Positions 40,972 to 50,102 of a stretch of 64,000 nucleotides of DNA are shown piece by piece (the first letter of the stretch is position 1; each line of letters starts with the position of its first letter). Made by a program: the position numbers and the translations under genes. Where the stretch lies: the NCBI GenBank assembly GCA_052379845.1, contig JBQTCF010000007.1; one strand, given 5' to 3'. Origin of the DNA: Roseinatronobacter sp052379845. GTDB taxonomy: Bacteria; Pseudomonadota; Alphaproteobacteria; Rhodobacterales; Rhodobacteraceae. The notes under the pieces were generated by a model. It saw nothing but the letters and a program-made list of their open reading frames with translations, was not told the origin of the DNA and did no database searches.

Positions 40972-43869
40972 ATGGCGATGGACAAGAATTTTCAGGCGCA
41001 GACCGCCGAGCGGCGCATTGCCGAGATGTGGCACGCGCAAAACGCCTTTGCAGCAGGCGCGAACAAGCGCCGCGATGACGCCTTCAGCATCATGATTCCG
41101 CCGCCCAATGTGACGGGCAGCCTGCATATGGGCCATGCATTCAACAACACGCTGCAAGATATTCTGGTGCGGTGGAAACGCATGCAGGGCTTTGATACGC
41201 TGTGGCAACCCGGACAGGACCATGCAGGCATTGCCACGCAGATGGTTGTTGAACGCGAACTGGCCAAGCAAGGCAAGAAGCGCACCGATTTCACCCGCGA
41301 TGAATTTCTGGCCAAGGTCTGGGAGTGGAAGGCGCAATCGGGCGGTACCATTATCGGACAGTTGCAGCGGTTGGGTTGTTCGCTGGACTGGTCGCGCAAT
41401 GCCTTTACCATGTCGGGCGCACCCGGAGCGCCCGCAGGCGAGGATGGCAATTTCCACGATGCCGTCATCAAAGTGTTTGTGGAGATGTACAACAAGGGCC
41501 TGATCTATCGCGGGAAACGATTGGTCAACTGGGACCCGCATTTTGAGACAGCGATTTCCGATCTGGAAGTTGAGAATATCGAGACTGACGGCCATATGTG
41601 GCATTTCAAATACCCGCTGGCTGGTGGCGAAAGTTATGAGTATTTGGAGCAAGATGAAGACGGGACGGTGATTTTCCGCGAGATGCGGGACTATATTTCC
41701 ATTGCGACGACGCGGCCTGAAACCATGTTGGGGGACGGGGCGGTTGCAGTTCATCCATCAGATAAACGTTATGCGCCAATTGTTGGAAAACTATGTGAAA
41801 TCCCGGTTGGTCCGAAAGAGCATCGCCGCTTGATCCCGATTATCACTGATGAGTATCCGGATCCCGCCTTCGGGTCTGGCGCGGTCAAGATTACCGGTGC
41901 GCATGACGCCAATGATTATGGCGTGGCCAAGCGCGGCGGGATACCGATGTATCGGTTGATGGACACGCGCGCGCAGATGCGCGCGGATGGCGCAGCCTAT
42001 GCCGAGGCCGCCGCGATTGCGGGTGCTGTGGCGCGCGGTGAGCGGGTGCTGTCCGAGGCAGAGGCCGACGCGCTGAACCTTGTGCCTGACCATCTGCGGG
42101 GCCTTGACCGCTATGCGGCGCGTGAACGCGTGGTGGAAGAAATCACGGCCGAGGGGTTGGCGGTGATGACCCGTGCGGATGATCCGCGGCTGGGGCGCAA
42201 GCCGGGTGCGGAGGATGACCCCGCTGAACTGGTGCCGCTGGTTGAGGCGAAGAAGATCATGCAACCCTTTGGCGACAGGTCCAAAGTTGTGATTGAGCCG
42301 ATGTTGACGGACCAGTGGTTTGTTGATGCCGAAAAGGTCGTCGGGCCGGCGCTGGATGCGGTGCGCGATGGCCGTGTGAAGATCATGCCGGAGAGCGGCG
42401 AGAAGACCTATTACCACTGGCTGGAGAATATTGAACCGTGGTGCATTTCGCGGCAATTGTGGTGGGGGCATCAGATTCCGGTTTGGTATGATGAAGACGG
42501 GAAGATGTTTTGCGCTCCGACAGAGGCGGATGCCCAAGATATGGCGCAAGGACGAAAGTTAATGCGCGACCCCGACGTGCTTGACACATGGTTCTCCTCG
42601 GGCCTTTGGCCCATCGGGACGCTGGGCTGGCCGGAGCGGACGGAGGAGTTGCAGAAATACTTTCCGACCAGCGTGTTGATCACCGGACAGGACATTCTGT
42701 TCTTCTGGGTCGCGCGCATGATGATGATGCAATTGGCGGTGGTGGATGAAATACCATTCCACCATGTCTATCTGCATGGGCTGGTGCGCGATGCCAAGGG
42801 CAAGAAGATGTCCAAATCCCTTGGTAATGTCGTTGATCCGCTGGAAATCATTGATGAATACGGCGCGGATGCGCTGCGCTTTACCAATGCGGCCATGGCC
42901 AGTATGGGCGGGGTGCTGAAGCTGGATACAAGCCGCATTGCGGGGTATCGCAATTTCACCACCAAGCTGTGGAATGCATGCCGCTTTGCCGAGATGAACG
43001 GGGTTTGGGACAAGCACAGCACGCAGGCGGCCCCGCCGCAGGCGCAGGCGACCGTCAACCGCTGGATCATTGGCGAAACCGCGCAGGTGCGCGAAGCTGT
43101 CGATGCGGCGCTGACTGATTACCGCTTTAATGATGCGGCGAATGCGCTGTATGCCTTCGTTTGGGGCAAGGTGTGTGACTGGTATGTGGAATTCGCCAAG
43201 CCCCTGTTTGATGGCGATCAGGCGCAGGAAACCCGCGACACAATGGCATGGGTGTTGGATCAGTGCATGATCCTGTTGCACCCGATCATGCCGTTTATCA
43301 CAGAAGAATTGTGGCAGCTGACAGGGGCGCGCGACAAGCTTTGCGCGCATGCCGACTGGCCGGAATACGGGGCGGACCTGGTGGACGCTGGGGCCATGCG
43401 GGAAATGAACTGGGTGATCGGACTGATTGAAACCATCCGATCTGCGCGCCAGCAATTGCGCGTGCCGGTAGGGTTGAAGCTGAACATGGTGCAACTGGAC
43501 CTGAACGCGGAGGGGCAGGCGGCCTTGGCGCGCAATATGGCGCTGGTGTCGAAACTGGCGCGTATTGCGTCGCTGGAACAGGTGGATGCGCTGCCCAAAG
43601 GGTCCATTACTGTGGCGGTCGAAGGGGGTACGTTCGGCCTGCCGCTGGAAGGGGTGATTGACATTGCCGCCGAAAAGGACCGGCTGCAAAAGACCCGAGC
43701 CAAGGCCGAGAAGGAACGTGCGGGCATTGAGGGGCGCTTGAACAACGCCAAATTCGTGGCCAGTGCGCCAGAAGAGGTTGTGAGCGAGGCGCGCGAAAAA
43801 TCCGCTTTGCTGGCCGAGGAGATCGACCGCCTTGGCGGCGCCTTGGCGCAGTTGCAAGATATTGGCTGA
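40972..43869 (+). CDS. valS: Valyl-tRNA synthetase
   Basis: This class I synthetase charges tRNA-Val and has 965 residues. The HIGH motif is HMGH at residues 52-55 (PPPNVTGSLHMGHAF) and the KMSKS motif is at residues 612-616. The editing domain between them carries TTRPETMLGD, and DHAGIATQ and WFSSGLWP are also present. The C-terminal 70 residues form the valyl-specific coiled-coil arm (AAEKDRLQKTRAKAEKERAG). A second in-frame ATG two codons in is an equally good start. Confidence 0.97.
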   Translation: MAMDKNFQAQTAERRIAEMWHAQNAFAAGANKRRDDAFSIMIPPPNVTGSLHMGHAFNNTLQDILVRWKRMQGFDTLWQPGQDHAGIATQMVVERELAKQGKKRTDFTRDEFLAKVWEWKAQSGGTIIGQLQRLGCSLDWSRNAFTMSGAPGAPAGEDGNFHDAVIKVFVEMYNKGLIYRGKRLVNWDPHFETAISDLEVENIETDGHMWHFKYPLAGGESYEYLEQDEDGTVIFREMRDYISIATTRPETMLGDGAVAVHPSDKRYAPIVGKLCEIPVGPKEHRRLIPIITDEYPDPAFGSGAVKITGAHDANDYGVAKRGGIPMYRLMDTRAQMRADGAAYAEAAAIAGAVARGERVLSEAEADALNLVPDHLRGLDRYAARERVVEEITAEGLAVMTRADDPRLGRKPGAEDDPAELVPLVEAKKIMQPFGDRSKVVIEPMLTDQWFVDAEKVVGPALDAVRDGRVKIMPESGEKTYYHWLENIEPWCISRQLWWGHQIPVWYDEDGKMFCAPTEADAQDMAQGRKLMRDPDVLDTWFSSGLWPIGTLGWPERTEELQKYFPTSVLITGQDILFFWVARMMMMQLAVVDEIPFHHVYLHGLVRDAKGKKMSKSLGNVVDPLEIIDEYGADALRFTNAAMASMGGVLKLDTSRIAGYRNFTTKLWNACRFAEMNGVWDKHSTQAAPPQAQATVNRWIIGETAQVREAVDAALTDYRFNDAANALYAFVWGKVCDWYVEFAKPLFDGDQAQETRDTMAWVLDQCMILLHPIMPFITEELWQLTGARDKLCAHADWPEYGADLVDAGAMREMNWVIGLIETIRSARQQLRVPVGLKLNMVQLDLNAEGQAALARNMALVSKLARIASLEQVDALPKGSITVAVEGGTFGLPLEGVIDIAAEKDRLQKTRAKAEKERAGIEGRLNNAKFVASAPEEVVSEAREKSALLAEEIDRLGGALAQLQDIG

Positions 43870-43886
43870 TCAAAGGGGCGCAGGGG

Positions 43887-44381
43887 TTACCCCTGTGCCC
43901 CGTCCAGTGGCCCAAGGGCGCGCCCGTCTTCGACTGGGGGGAAGGGCGTGGTGTTTTCAGCGTCAAACAGGCTGCCCAGCCGTTCGACTGCGGCCAGCAT
44001 CATGGTTTGTTCCCAGCTTTCCAGTTTTCGAAACCGCGTGGTGAAGCGTTCATGCAAGGGGTCGGGCGTCTGGTCCAGCAGGGCGCGGCCTGTGTCTGTC
44101 AAGATAACCCATATCGCGCGCCGGTCCGAATGCCTGCGTTCGCGCCGCACCAGCCCGCGCAGCTCCAACTTGTCAATCTGGGTTGAAATCGTCGCCTGAC
44201 CAACCCCCAGCGCGCGCGCAATGTCGCGCGGCATTTCCTGCCCGTTTTTTGCCAGCGTATACAGCACAAGCAATTGCGCCTGCGACAGATTGGACGCCCG
44301 CGCCATAGCGCGCGCGTTCCCTTCCAGTGCGTGCATGATGCGACGCAGCGCAATCAGCGTGTCAGAAGATCGGTCGGTCAC
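43887..44381 (-). CDS. ectR: MarR-family regulator, probable ectoine repressor EctR
   Basis: This 164-residue winged-helix protein of the MarR family has its DNA-binding part at RDIARALGVGQATISTQIDKLELRGLVRRERRHSDRRAIWVILT (about residues 55-100). It is divergent from ectA across a 296-bp region, the position of EctR in methylotrophs, where it represses ectoine genes at low salinity. The GTG at 44381, 5 nt after AAGG, is chosen over two upstream ATGs because the extra residues show no family match. A perfect 7-3-7 palindrome overlaps a predicted ectA -10 box. Confidence 0.75.
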   Translation of the reverse strand: MTDRSSDTLIALRRIMHALEGNARAMARASNLSQAQLLVLYTLAKNGQEMPRDIARALGVGQATISTQIDKLELRGLVRRERRHSDRRAIWVILTDTGRALLDQTPDPLHERFTTRFRKLESWEQTMMLAAVERLGSLFDAENTTPFPPVEDGRALGPLDGAQG

Positions 44382-44677
44382 GTCAGCCTTGCAATTACGG
44401 AATGGGTAGTGGCGACATTGCCGTGTGGGCGGCATAAGTTCAAGGGGCAACTTGTGGGCATTACCTTCTGGATGCGAGAAAGTGCTTTGTCATACAAATA
44501 ATTATGTAAACGAAGCAATTTTGCTGAAGTTTGTGGATTGTCCGCCATAAATATTCCTTAAATGCCTGAAATTTATTATATAAATTGTCAAGTTTGATAA
44601 GAATATGCTTAAGGTTGAAAAATTTTTAGATGTCGCTATATATCGAAAGCCAAAGGAAACGACCAGAAAATGAGCAC
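44382..44677. promoter_or_regulatory. ectR/ectA promoter region
   Basis: This is a distinctly AT-rich divergent promoter region. TTCCTT (44554-44559), 17 bp, then TATATA (44577-44582) is a plausible sigma-70 type promoter toward ectA. AATTTATTATATAAATT at 44570-44586, a perfect palindrome of two 7-bp arms with a 3-bp centre, lies over the -10 box, the expected place for a repressor such as EctR. Confidence 0.55.
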
Positions 44678-45220
44678 ATGTCGAAAGAAAACCTGAAAAT
44701 CGTAAGCGCAACCGGTGATCTGTTGCACCTTCGCAAGCCATGCAAGGAAGACGGGTCAGAGGTGTGGAAGCTGGTAGCAGCCTGTCCGCCGCTGGATCAG
44801 AATTCGATGTATATGAACCTTGTTCAGTGCGACCATTTTGCAGAAACCTGCATTCTGGCAGAACGCGACGCGCAGGTTCTGGGCTGGATTTCCGGCCACA
44901 TTCCGCCCGACCAGCCGGACACAATTTTCGTCTGGCAAGTGGCAGTGCACAGCGATGCGCGCGGGTTGGGCTTGGGCAAGCGGATGTTGGCCGCGCTGTT
45001 GAACCGTCCTGCCTGTGCCGACGTGCAGGCGCTTGAAACCACGATCACCAAGGGAAATGCCGCGTCCTGGGGCCTGTTTCGCAGCTTCGCGCGCGATCTG
45101 GGCGGCCGGCTGTCGGATGCGCCGCATTTTGACCGCGACACCCACCTTGATGGCCAGCATGCGACCGAGCATCTGGTTAAAATAAGCCTGCCACGCAAGG
45201 CGCTGCGGATCGCGGCCTGA
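44678..45220 (+). CDS. ectA: L-2,4-diaminobutyrate acetyltransferase
   Basis: EctA acetylates 2,4-diaminobutyrate in the second step of ectoine synthesis. It is a GNAT-fold protein with LRKPCKEDGSEVWKLVAACPPLDQNSMYMN at the N-terminus, the acetyl-CoA site in VAVHSDARGLGLGKRML, and the conserved ETTITKGNAASWGLF. From the ATG at 44678 it has 180 residues; an in-frame ATG at 44630 would add 16. Neither start has a strong ribosome-binding site. It is the first gene of ectABC-ask. Confidence 0.95.
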   Translation: MSKENLKIVSATGDLLHLRKPCKEDGSEVWKLVAACPPLDQNSMYMNLVQCDHFAETCILAERDAQVLGWISGHIPPDQPDTIFVWQVAVHSDARGLGLGKRMLAALLNRPACADVQALETTITKGNAASWGLFRSFARDLGGRLSDAPHFDRDTHLDGQHATEHLVKISLPRKALRIAA

Positions 45221-45266
45221 CTCTCGCCCCCGCAGCATTTAATCATAAATTGAAAGGCCAAAAGCC

Positions 45267-46544
45267 ATGACACACGGTTCCAAGACCGATATTTACACAC
45301 GCCGCGAATCGCAGGCGCGCAGCTATTGCCGCGCCTTCCCGGTAACCTTCACCAAGGCGCAAAACGCCACCATGACCGATGCCGACGGGCGCAGCTACAC
45401 CGACTTTCTGGCGGGCTGTTCGTCGCTGAATTATGGGCATAACGACCCTGATATGAAAGCCGCGCTTGTGGATCATATCAGCCGTGATGGTGTGTCCCAT
45501 GGGCTGGATATGCATACTGACGCGAAAGCCGCGTTTCTGGACGCGTTCGAGCGGCTGATTCTGACGCCGCGCGGCATGGACTACAAGTTCATGTTCACTG
45601 GACCCACCGGCACAAACGCGGTCGAGGCCGCCATGAAGCTGGCCCGCAAAACCACCGGGCGCGACACCATCATCGCCTTTACCAACGGGTTTCATGGCAT
45701 GACCATGGGCGCTCTGGCGGCCACTGGCAATGCGGGCAAGCGGGCAGGGGCAGGCATGTCCTTGTCGGGAGTGGTGCGTATGCCCTTTGAGGGGGCTATG
45801 GAAGGTGTTGATTCCCTGGCCATGATCCGCGCCATGCTGGAAAACCCGTCCAGCGGGATTGATGCGCCTGCCGCGTTCCTGATTGAACCGGTGCAGGGCG
45901 AAGGCGGGTTGAACGCCGCCAGCACCGAATTTCTGAAAGGGCTGCAAGCACTGGCGCGCGAACATGGCGCGCTGGTCATCATGGATGACATTCAGGCAGG
46001 TGTCGGGCGTACTGGCCCCTTCTTCAGCTTTGAAGGGATGGGCATTCAGCCCGACCTGATCCCGCTTGCGAAATCGCTGTCGGGGATGGGGCTGCCCTTT
46101 GCGGGGCTGCTGATCCGCCCGGATCTGGATGTATGGAAACCTGCCGAGCATAACGGCACCTTCCGCGGCAATAACCATGCCTTTGTGACCGCGCGTGTGG
46201 CCCTTGAAAAATTCTGGGCCAATGATGCGTTCCAGCGCCAGACCGAAGCGAAATCAGCCTTTCTGACGGAACGCCTGCGCGCGATTGCTGCGCATGTTCC
46301 CGGTGCCACCCTGAAGGGGCGCGGCATGATGCAGGGTGTTGATGTGGGCAGCGGTGACATGGCAGCGGATATTTGCGCAACATGCTTTGAACACGGGCTG
46401 ATCATCGAAACATCGGGCGCCCATGACGAAGTGGTGAAAGTTCTTGCGCCCCTGACGATTCCGCAAGACCAATTTGCGGCCGGACTTGATATTCTGGAAA
46501 CCGCCGTGAAGGCGCAAACCAGTCAGAAAATTGCAGCGGAGTAA
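45267..46544 (+). CDS. ectB: Diaminobutyrate-2-oxoglutarate aminotransferase
   Basis: EctB is a PLP enzyme that makes L-2,4-diaminobutyrate from aspartate semialdehyde and glutamate, the first committed step to ectoine. The 425-residue class III aminotransferase has FTGPTGTNAVEAAMKLARK, the PLP-contact segment VIMDDIQAGVGRTG and the Schiff-base lysine in LIPLAKSLSGMGLPFAG. EPVQGEGG is also conserved. It lies 46 bp after ectA and 6 bp before ectC. Confidence 0.97.
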   Translation: MTHGSKTDIYTRRESQARSYCRAFPVTFTKAQNATMTDADGRSYTDFLAGCSSLNYGHNDPDMKAALVDHISRDGVSHGLDMHTDAKAAFLDAFERLILTPRGMDYKFMFTGPTGTNAVEAAMKLARKTTGRDTIIAFTNGFHGMTMGALAATGNAGKRAGAGMSLSGVVRMPFEGAMEGVDSLAMIRAMLENPSSGIDAPAAFLIEPVQGEGGLNAASTEFLKGLQALAREHGALVIMDDIQAGVGRTGPFFSFEGMGIQPDLIPLAKSLSGMGLPFAGLLIRPDLDVWKPAEHNGTFRGNNHAFVTARVALEKFWANDAFQRQTEAKSAFLTERLRAIAAHVPGATLKGRGMMQGVDVGSGDMAADICATCFEHGLIIETSGAHDEVVKVLAPLTIPQDQFAAGLDILETAVKAQTSQKIAAE

Positions 46545-46550
46545 GCAGGC

Positions 46551-46937
46551 ATGATCATTCGTGACTTTCACAAGGAAAAAACCACCGACCGGCGCGTAGG
46601 CGCCCAACAATGGGAGTCGGTGCGTTTGTTGCTGGCTGATGACGGGATGGGGTTTTCGTTCCACATCACCACCATTGCGGCGGGCAGCGAACATACGTTC
46701 CATTACAAGAACCACTTTGAAAGTGTGTATTGCATTTCGGGCGAAGGCAGCATCGAAGATCTGGCCACGGGCGACGTGCATGAATTGCGCCCCGGTGTGA
46801 TGTATGCGCTGAACCTGCATGACAAGCACACCCTTCGGTGCAAGACGGAAATGGTGTTCGCGTGCTGCTTCAACCCGCCTGTGACGGGGAAGGAAGTTCA
46901 CCGCGAAGACGGGTCCTACGCACTTGAAAATTCCTGA
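46551..46937 (+). CDS. ectC: L-ectoine synthase
   Basis: EctC cyclises N-gamma-acetyl-diaminobutyrate to ectoine. The 128-residue cupin begins MIIRDFHKEKTTDRRV and contains the metal-binding cupin residues in TFHYKNHFESVYCISGEGSIEDL and LNLHDKHTLR. The length matches the family. It follows ectB after 6 bp. No ectD hydroxylase follows, so this locus makes ectoine rather than 5-hydroxyectoine, unless ectD lies elsewhere. Confidence 0.97.
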   Translation: MIIRDFHKEKTTDRRVGAQQWESVRLLLADDGMGFSFHITTIAAGSEHTFHYKNHFESVYCISGEGSIEDLATGDVHELRPGVMYALNLHDKHTLRCKTEMVFACCFNPPVTGKEVHREDGSYALENS

Positions 46938-46980
46938 ACCAAAGGCGGGCAGGGGTGAAAAGCTACCTGCCCAAATCCCA

Positions 46981-48423
46981 ATGACGCACACTGTTGAGAA
47001 AATCGGCGGCACTTGCATGAGCCGCGCGCGCGAATTGCTTGACACGCTTTATGTCGGTGACCGCGACCAAGCCGCAATTTACAACCGCGTTTTTGTCGTA
47101 TCCGCGTTTGGCGGCATTACCAACATGCTGCTGGAACACAAGAAAACCGGGTCACCCGGTGTGTATGCCCGTTTTGCCCATGACGATAGTGGTGCAGGCT
47201 GGGGCGACGCACTGCGCGACACGGCCGCGCGCATGTGCGAAATCCACGGCGAGATTCTGGACCATGACGGTGACCGCGACCGCGCCGATGCGTTCGTGCG
47301 CGACCGCATTGAAGGGGCGCGTGCGTGTTTGCTGGATCTGCAGCGCCTTGGGTCATACGGGCATTTCCGTATTGACCAGCAAATGCAGACCGTGCGCGAA
47401 TTGCTGTCGGGCATGGGCGAGGCGCATTCTGCCTTCGTCACAGCGCTTCTTTTGCAACGTCGCGGCGTGAATGCGCGCTTTGTGGACTTGTCCGGTTGGC
47501 GTGATGACTGCAACCCCGACTTGTCAGAACGCTTGAATAAAGCGATGGAAGGCATTGATCTGACTTTGGAATTGCCTATCGTAACAGGATATGCCCATTG
47601 CGCTGAGGGGCTGATGCGCGAATATGATCGTGGCTATTCCGAAGTGGTCTTTGCCCATCTTGCTGCCCAGACGCGCGCGGCGGAAGCGATTATTCATAAG
47701 GAATTTCACCTGTCATCGGCCGACCCCAAAATTGTGGGCGAGGAAAACACCCGCAAGATTGGACGAACCAGCTATGATGTGGCCGACCAGCTGTCCAATC
47801 TGGGTATGGAAGCCATTCACCCGAATGCGGCGCGCGTGTTGCGCCGCGCGGATGTGCCCTTGCGCGTGAAACACGCGTTTGAACCCGAAGACCCCGGCAC
47901 GCTGATTGGACCCGATGGGGGCAGTGCGGGGCGCGTGGAAATGGTCACCGGCCTTGGGGTGCATGCGTTCGAAGTGCATGAACCCGACATGGTGGGCGTG
48001 AAGGGCTATGATGCGTGCATTCTGGACGCGCTGGCGCGGCACAATATCTGGATCGTGTCCAAACATTCCAATGCCAACACCATCACGCATTATCTTAGCG
48101 GGACATTGAAGGCCATCCGCCGTGTTGAACGCGACATCCTGAAAACCTATCCCAATGCCGAAGTGACGGCGCGGCCCTTGGCCATGGTGTCGGTGATCGG
48201 GTCGGATATAAGCGAGATTTCGGTTCTGGCGCGTGGACTGGCCGCGCTGGAGGATGCGGGCATCAAGGCTTTGGCAGCCCAGCAGGGTTTGCGCCGTGTC
48301 GAGGTGCAGTTTCTGTTGCCGCGCGACAGCAAGGACGAGGCCATCAAGGTGTTGCATCATGCCATGGTCACCAAGGCCGAAGCTGCCCCTGCGAAGGTTA
48401 CCGCCCCGCGCAAGGCCGCCTGA
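46981..48423 (+). CDS. ask: Aspartate kinase of the ectoine cluster (Ask_Ect)
   Basis: This specialised aspartokinase feeds aspartyl phosphate into ectoine synthesis and in many bacteria escapes the usual feedback inhibition. The nucleotide site VEKIGGTCMSR near residue 4 has cysteine where most aspartokinases have serine. FVVSAFGGITNMLLEH, VDLSGW and two C-terminal ACT domains (LAMVSVIGSDISEI) follow. The ATG at 46981 gives 480 residues, as expected; a TTG at 46924, overlapping ectC, is the alternative. It ends the ect operon at a strong shared terminator. Confidence 0.93.
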   Translation: MTHTVEKIGGTCMSRARELLDTLYVGDRDQAAIYNRVFVVSAFGGITNMLLEHKKTGSPGVYARFAHDDSGAGWGDALRDTAARMCEIHGEILDHDGDRDRADAFVRDRIEGARACLLDLQRLGSYGHFRIDQQMQTVRELLSGMGEAHSAFVTALLLQRRGVNARFVDLSGWRDDCNPDLSERLNKAMEGIDLTLELPIVTGYAHCAEGLMREYDRGYSEVVFAHLAAQTRAAEAIIHKEFHLSSADPKIVGEENTRKIGRTSYDVADQLSNLGMEAIHPNAARVLRRADVPLRVKHAFEPEDPGTLIGPDGGSAGRVEMVTGLGVHAFEVHEPDMVGVKGYDACILDALARHNIWIVSKHSNANTITHYLSGTLKAIRRVERDILKTYPNAEVTARPLAMVSVIGSDISEISVLARGLAALEDAGIKALAAQQGLRRVEVQFLLPRDSKDEAIKVLHHAMVTKAEAAPAKVTAPRKAA

Positions 48424-48445
48424 AGCAACACTGTTGCTGAAAATT

Positions 48446-48487
48446 CAACAAAAGGCCCGCAACTATTCTGTTGCGGGCCTTTTGTTG
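48446..48487. terminator. Bidirectional terminator between ask and lpxD
   Basis: A perfect 18-bp stem, CAACAAAAGGCCCGCAAC at 48446-48463 and its complement at 48470-48487, has a 6-nt loop. T- and A-runs in both arms suit termination from both sides. The lpxD stop codon starts in the very next base. Confidence 0.93.
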
Positions 48488-49579
48488 TCATCCCTTGCGG
48501 TCTGGTCCGAAAACAGCGTCCTGTAACTTGGCCACATTGGCCACCAGTCGCGGCAGGCGGCGGATGATCTTGCGGATTTCCAACTGCGTCTCCAGCTTGG
48601 TCGCAGGGTCCCCCAGAACCGCGCGCCCTGCGGGGACATTGGTGAACACCCGGCTGGCCCCGCCCACAATCGCATCATCGCCCACGAAAATATTGTCATT
48701 CACCGCCACTTTGCCCGCCAGCAGGACACGGTTGCCAATGCGCGCGGACCCCGCGACACCGGCCATGCCGCACATCATGCAATCTTCGCCCATCTGGACA
48801 TTATGGCCGATCTGGCAGACCGAATCTATCTTGGTGCCCGACCCGATGACCGTGTCGCGGACAGTGCCGCGGTCGATGGATGAATTCGCGCCCAGTTCCA
48901 CGTCATCCCCGATGCGCACCGCGCCCAGGGACTGGATGCGGTGCCATTTTTGCGCGCGCAGCTGGCGTTCCCCCGACAGGCTGGCGCGTACATCTTCTGC
49001 GCCGGACGGTTCGGGCGTGACAAAACTGAACCCGCACCCGCCCACAACGCAATTGGGCTGGCCAATGAACCGCGCGCCAATGACCACACGCGCGCCAATG
49101 CGCGCGCCCGCGTGCAAGATAACATCTGCGCCAATCACCACATCTTCCGCCACAGTCACATTCGGGGCAATGCGGGCATTCGGGCCAATGACCGCGCGCG
49201 CGCCAATGCTGGTAAACGGGCCAATGCAGGCGCCATCAGCCACCTGCGCTGACGGATGAATAAAGGATTGCGGGTGAATGCCCGTGCCGAAATCATAGCC
49301 CGGATCCAGCAATTCTGAAATGCCTGCCATGGCCCAGCGGGGGCGGGGGGCAAACAGCGCGGCCTTCAGACCCAGCGCCTGCCAGTCCGCGCCGTGCCAT
49401 AAAACGGCGGCCTGTGCCTGCCCCTGTGCCAGCCCTGCGGCATATTTCGGGTCCATCGCCATGGCCAGCGCATCCGGCCCGGCCTGCGCGGGTTCGGCCG
49501 CATGGGTGATGGTCAGATCAAGCGCCCCTTCGGCGCGTAAACCCAGCGCATGGGCGATTTCCGCGATGGTATGGGTCAT
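48488..49579 (-). CDS. lpxD: UDP-3-O-acylglucosamine N-acyltransferase
   Basis: LpxD adds the second 3-hydroxyacyl chain in lipid A synthesis. The 363-residue protein has the LpxD N-terminal domain (MTHTIAEIAHALGL to DPKYAAGL) followed by a left-handed beta-helix of hexapeptide repeats (VIGPNARIAPNVTVAEDVVIGADV). The catalytic histidine is in QIGHNVQMGEDCMMCG. The ATG at 49579 is 8 nt after GGAG. The gene is not in the usual bamA-lpxD-fabZ-lpxA group, so it could be a second copy. Confidence 0.9.
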   Translation of the reverse strand: MTHTIAEIAHALGLRAEGALDLTITHAAEPAQAGPDALAMAMDPKYAAGLAQGQAQAAVLWHGADWQALGLKAALFAPRPRWAMAGISELLDPGYDFGTGIHPQSFIHPSAQVADGACIGPFTSIGARAVIGPNARIAPNVTVAEDVVIGADVILHAGARIGARVVIGARFIGQPNCVVGGCGFSFVTPEPSGAEDVRASLSGERQLRAQKWHRIQSLGAVRIGDDVELGANSSIDRGTVRDTVIGSGTKIDSVCQIGHNVQMGEDCMMCGMAGVAGSARIGNRVLLAGKVAVNDNIFVGDDAIVGGASRVFTNVPAGRAVLGDPATKLETQLEIRKIIRRLPRLVANVAKLQDAVFGPDRKG

Positions 49580-49739
49580 ATGTGGCACTCCGCAAGGATA
49601 GTTCTGCCGTCTTCCATAGCGAAACACGGGCCCCCCTGCCAGCCCCCCGCGCCAGCCCCCCTGCCACGCCTGCACATTATGCCGGGGCTTGCCCTGCTGG
49701 GAGATTCCTGACAGGTGAAAGACACGAAAGGAACCCGCC

Positions 49740-50102
49740 ATGCCAGACACCCCAGCCCCCCCGCCCGAAAAGCCCAAACGCCCCCAGCAGGTTTACACGC
49801 TGCTGGTCGAACTGGGGCATATGCCCGGTGACAGCCTGCCCAAAGGGGCAACGGGTGCCGGCCTTCTGGTCTATGCCACCGGCGTGGACGAGGCCGAGGC
49901 CGTGCGCGAAACCGTGGCCGTGCTGAAACAGGCCGATCTGCGCCCGCTGGATGTGACAAGCTATGGCACCCTGGACGAACGCCTTGCGGCGGGCGATGAT
50001 GTGCCACAGGAAGAACGCGAGCTGATGGCGCGCGCGCTGGCCGAAAATGCCGTGATTGTCGCGCAGAAAACATGGTTCAATGATGCCGATGAAAATGACT
50101 GA
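49740..50102 (+). CDS. Conserved-looking small protein of unknown function
   Basis: This 120-residue acidic, soluble protein is one I do not recognise. It has a Pro/Lys-rich start, then VYTLLVELGHMPGDSLPKGATGAGLLVYATGVDEAEAVRETVAVLKQADLRPLDVTSYGTLDER and an acidic tail ending NDADEND. The ATG is supported by GAAAGGAA. The gene starts 160 bp from the divergent lpxD, and its stop lies inside the start of dapE, so it is probably co-translated with dapE. No signal peptide or membrane segment is seen. Confidence 0.7.
   Translation: MPDTPAPPPEKPKRPQQVYTLLVELGHMPGDSLPKGATGAGLLVYATGVDEAEAVRETVAVLKQADLRPLDVTSYGTLDERLAAGDDVPQEERELMARALAENAVIVAQKTWFNDADEND

Noticed and set aside
42559..43857. A 432-codon leftward open frame opposite valS
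   Set aside because: It is antisense to the KMSKS region and coiled-coil arm of a complete valyl-tRNA synthetase, with no domain-like sequence.
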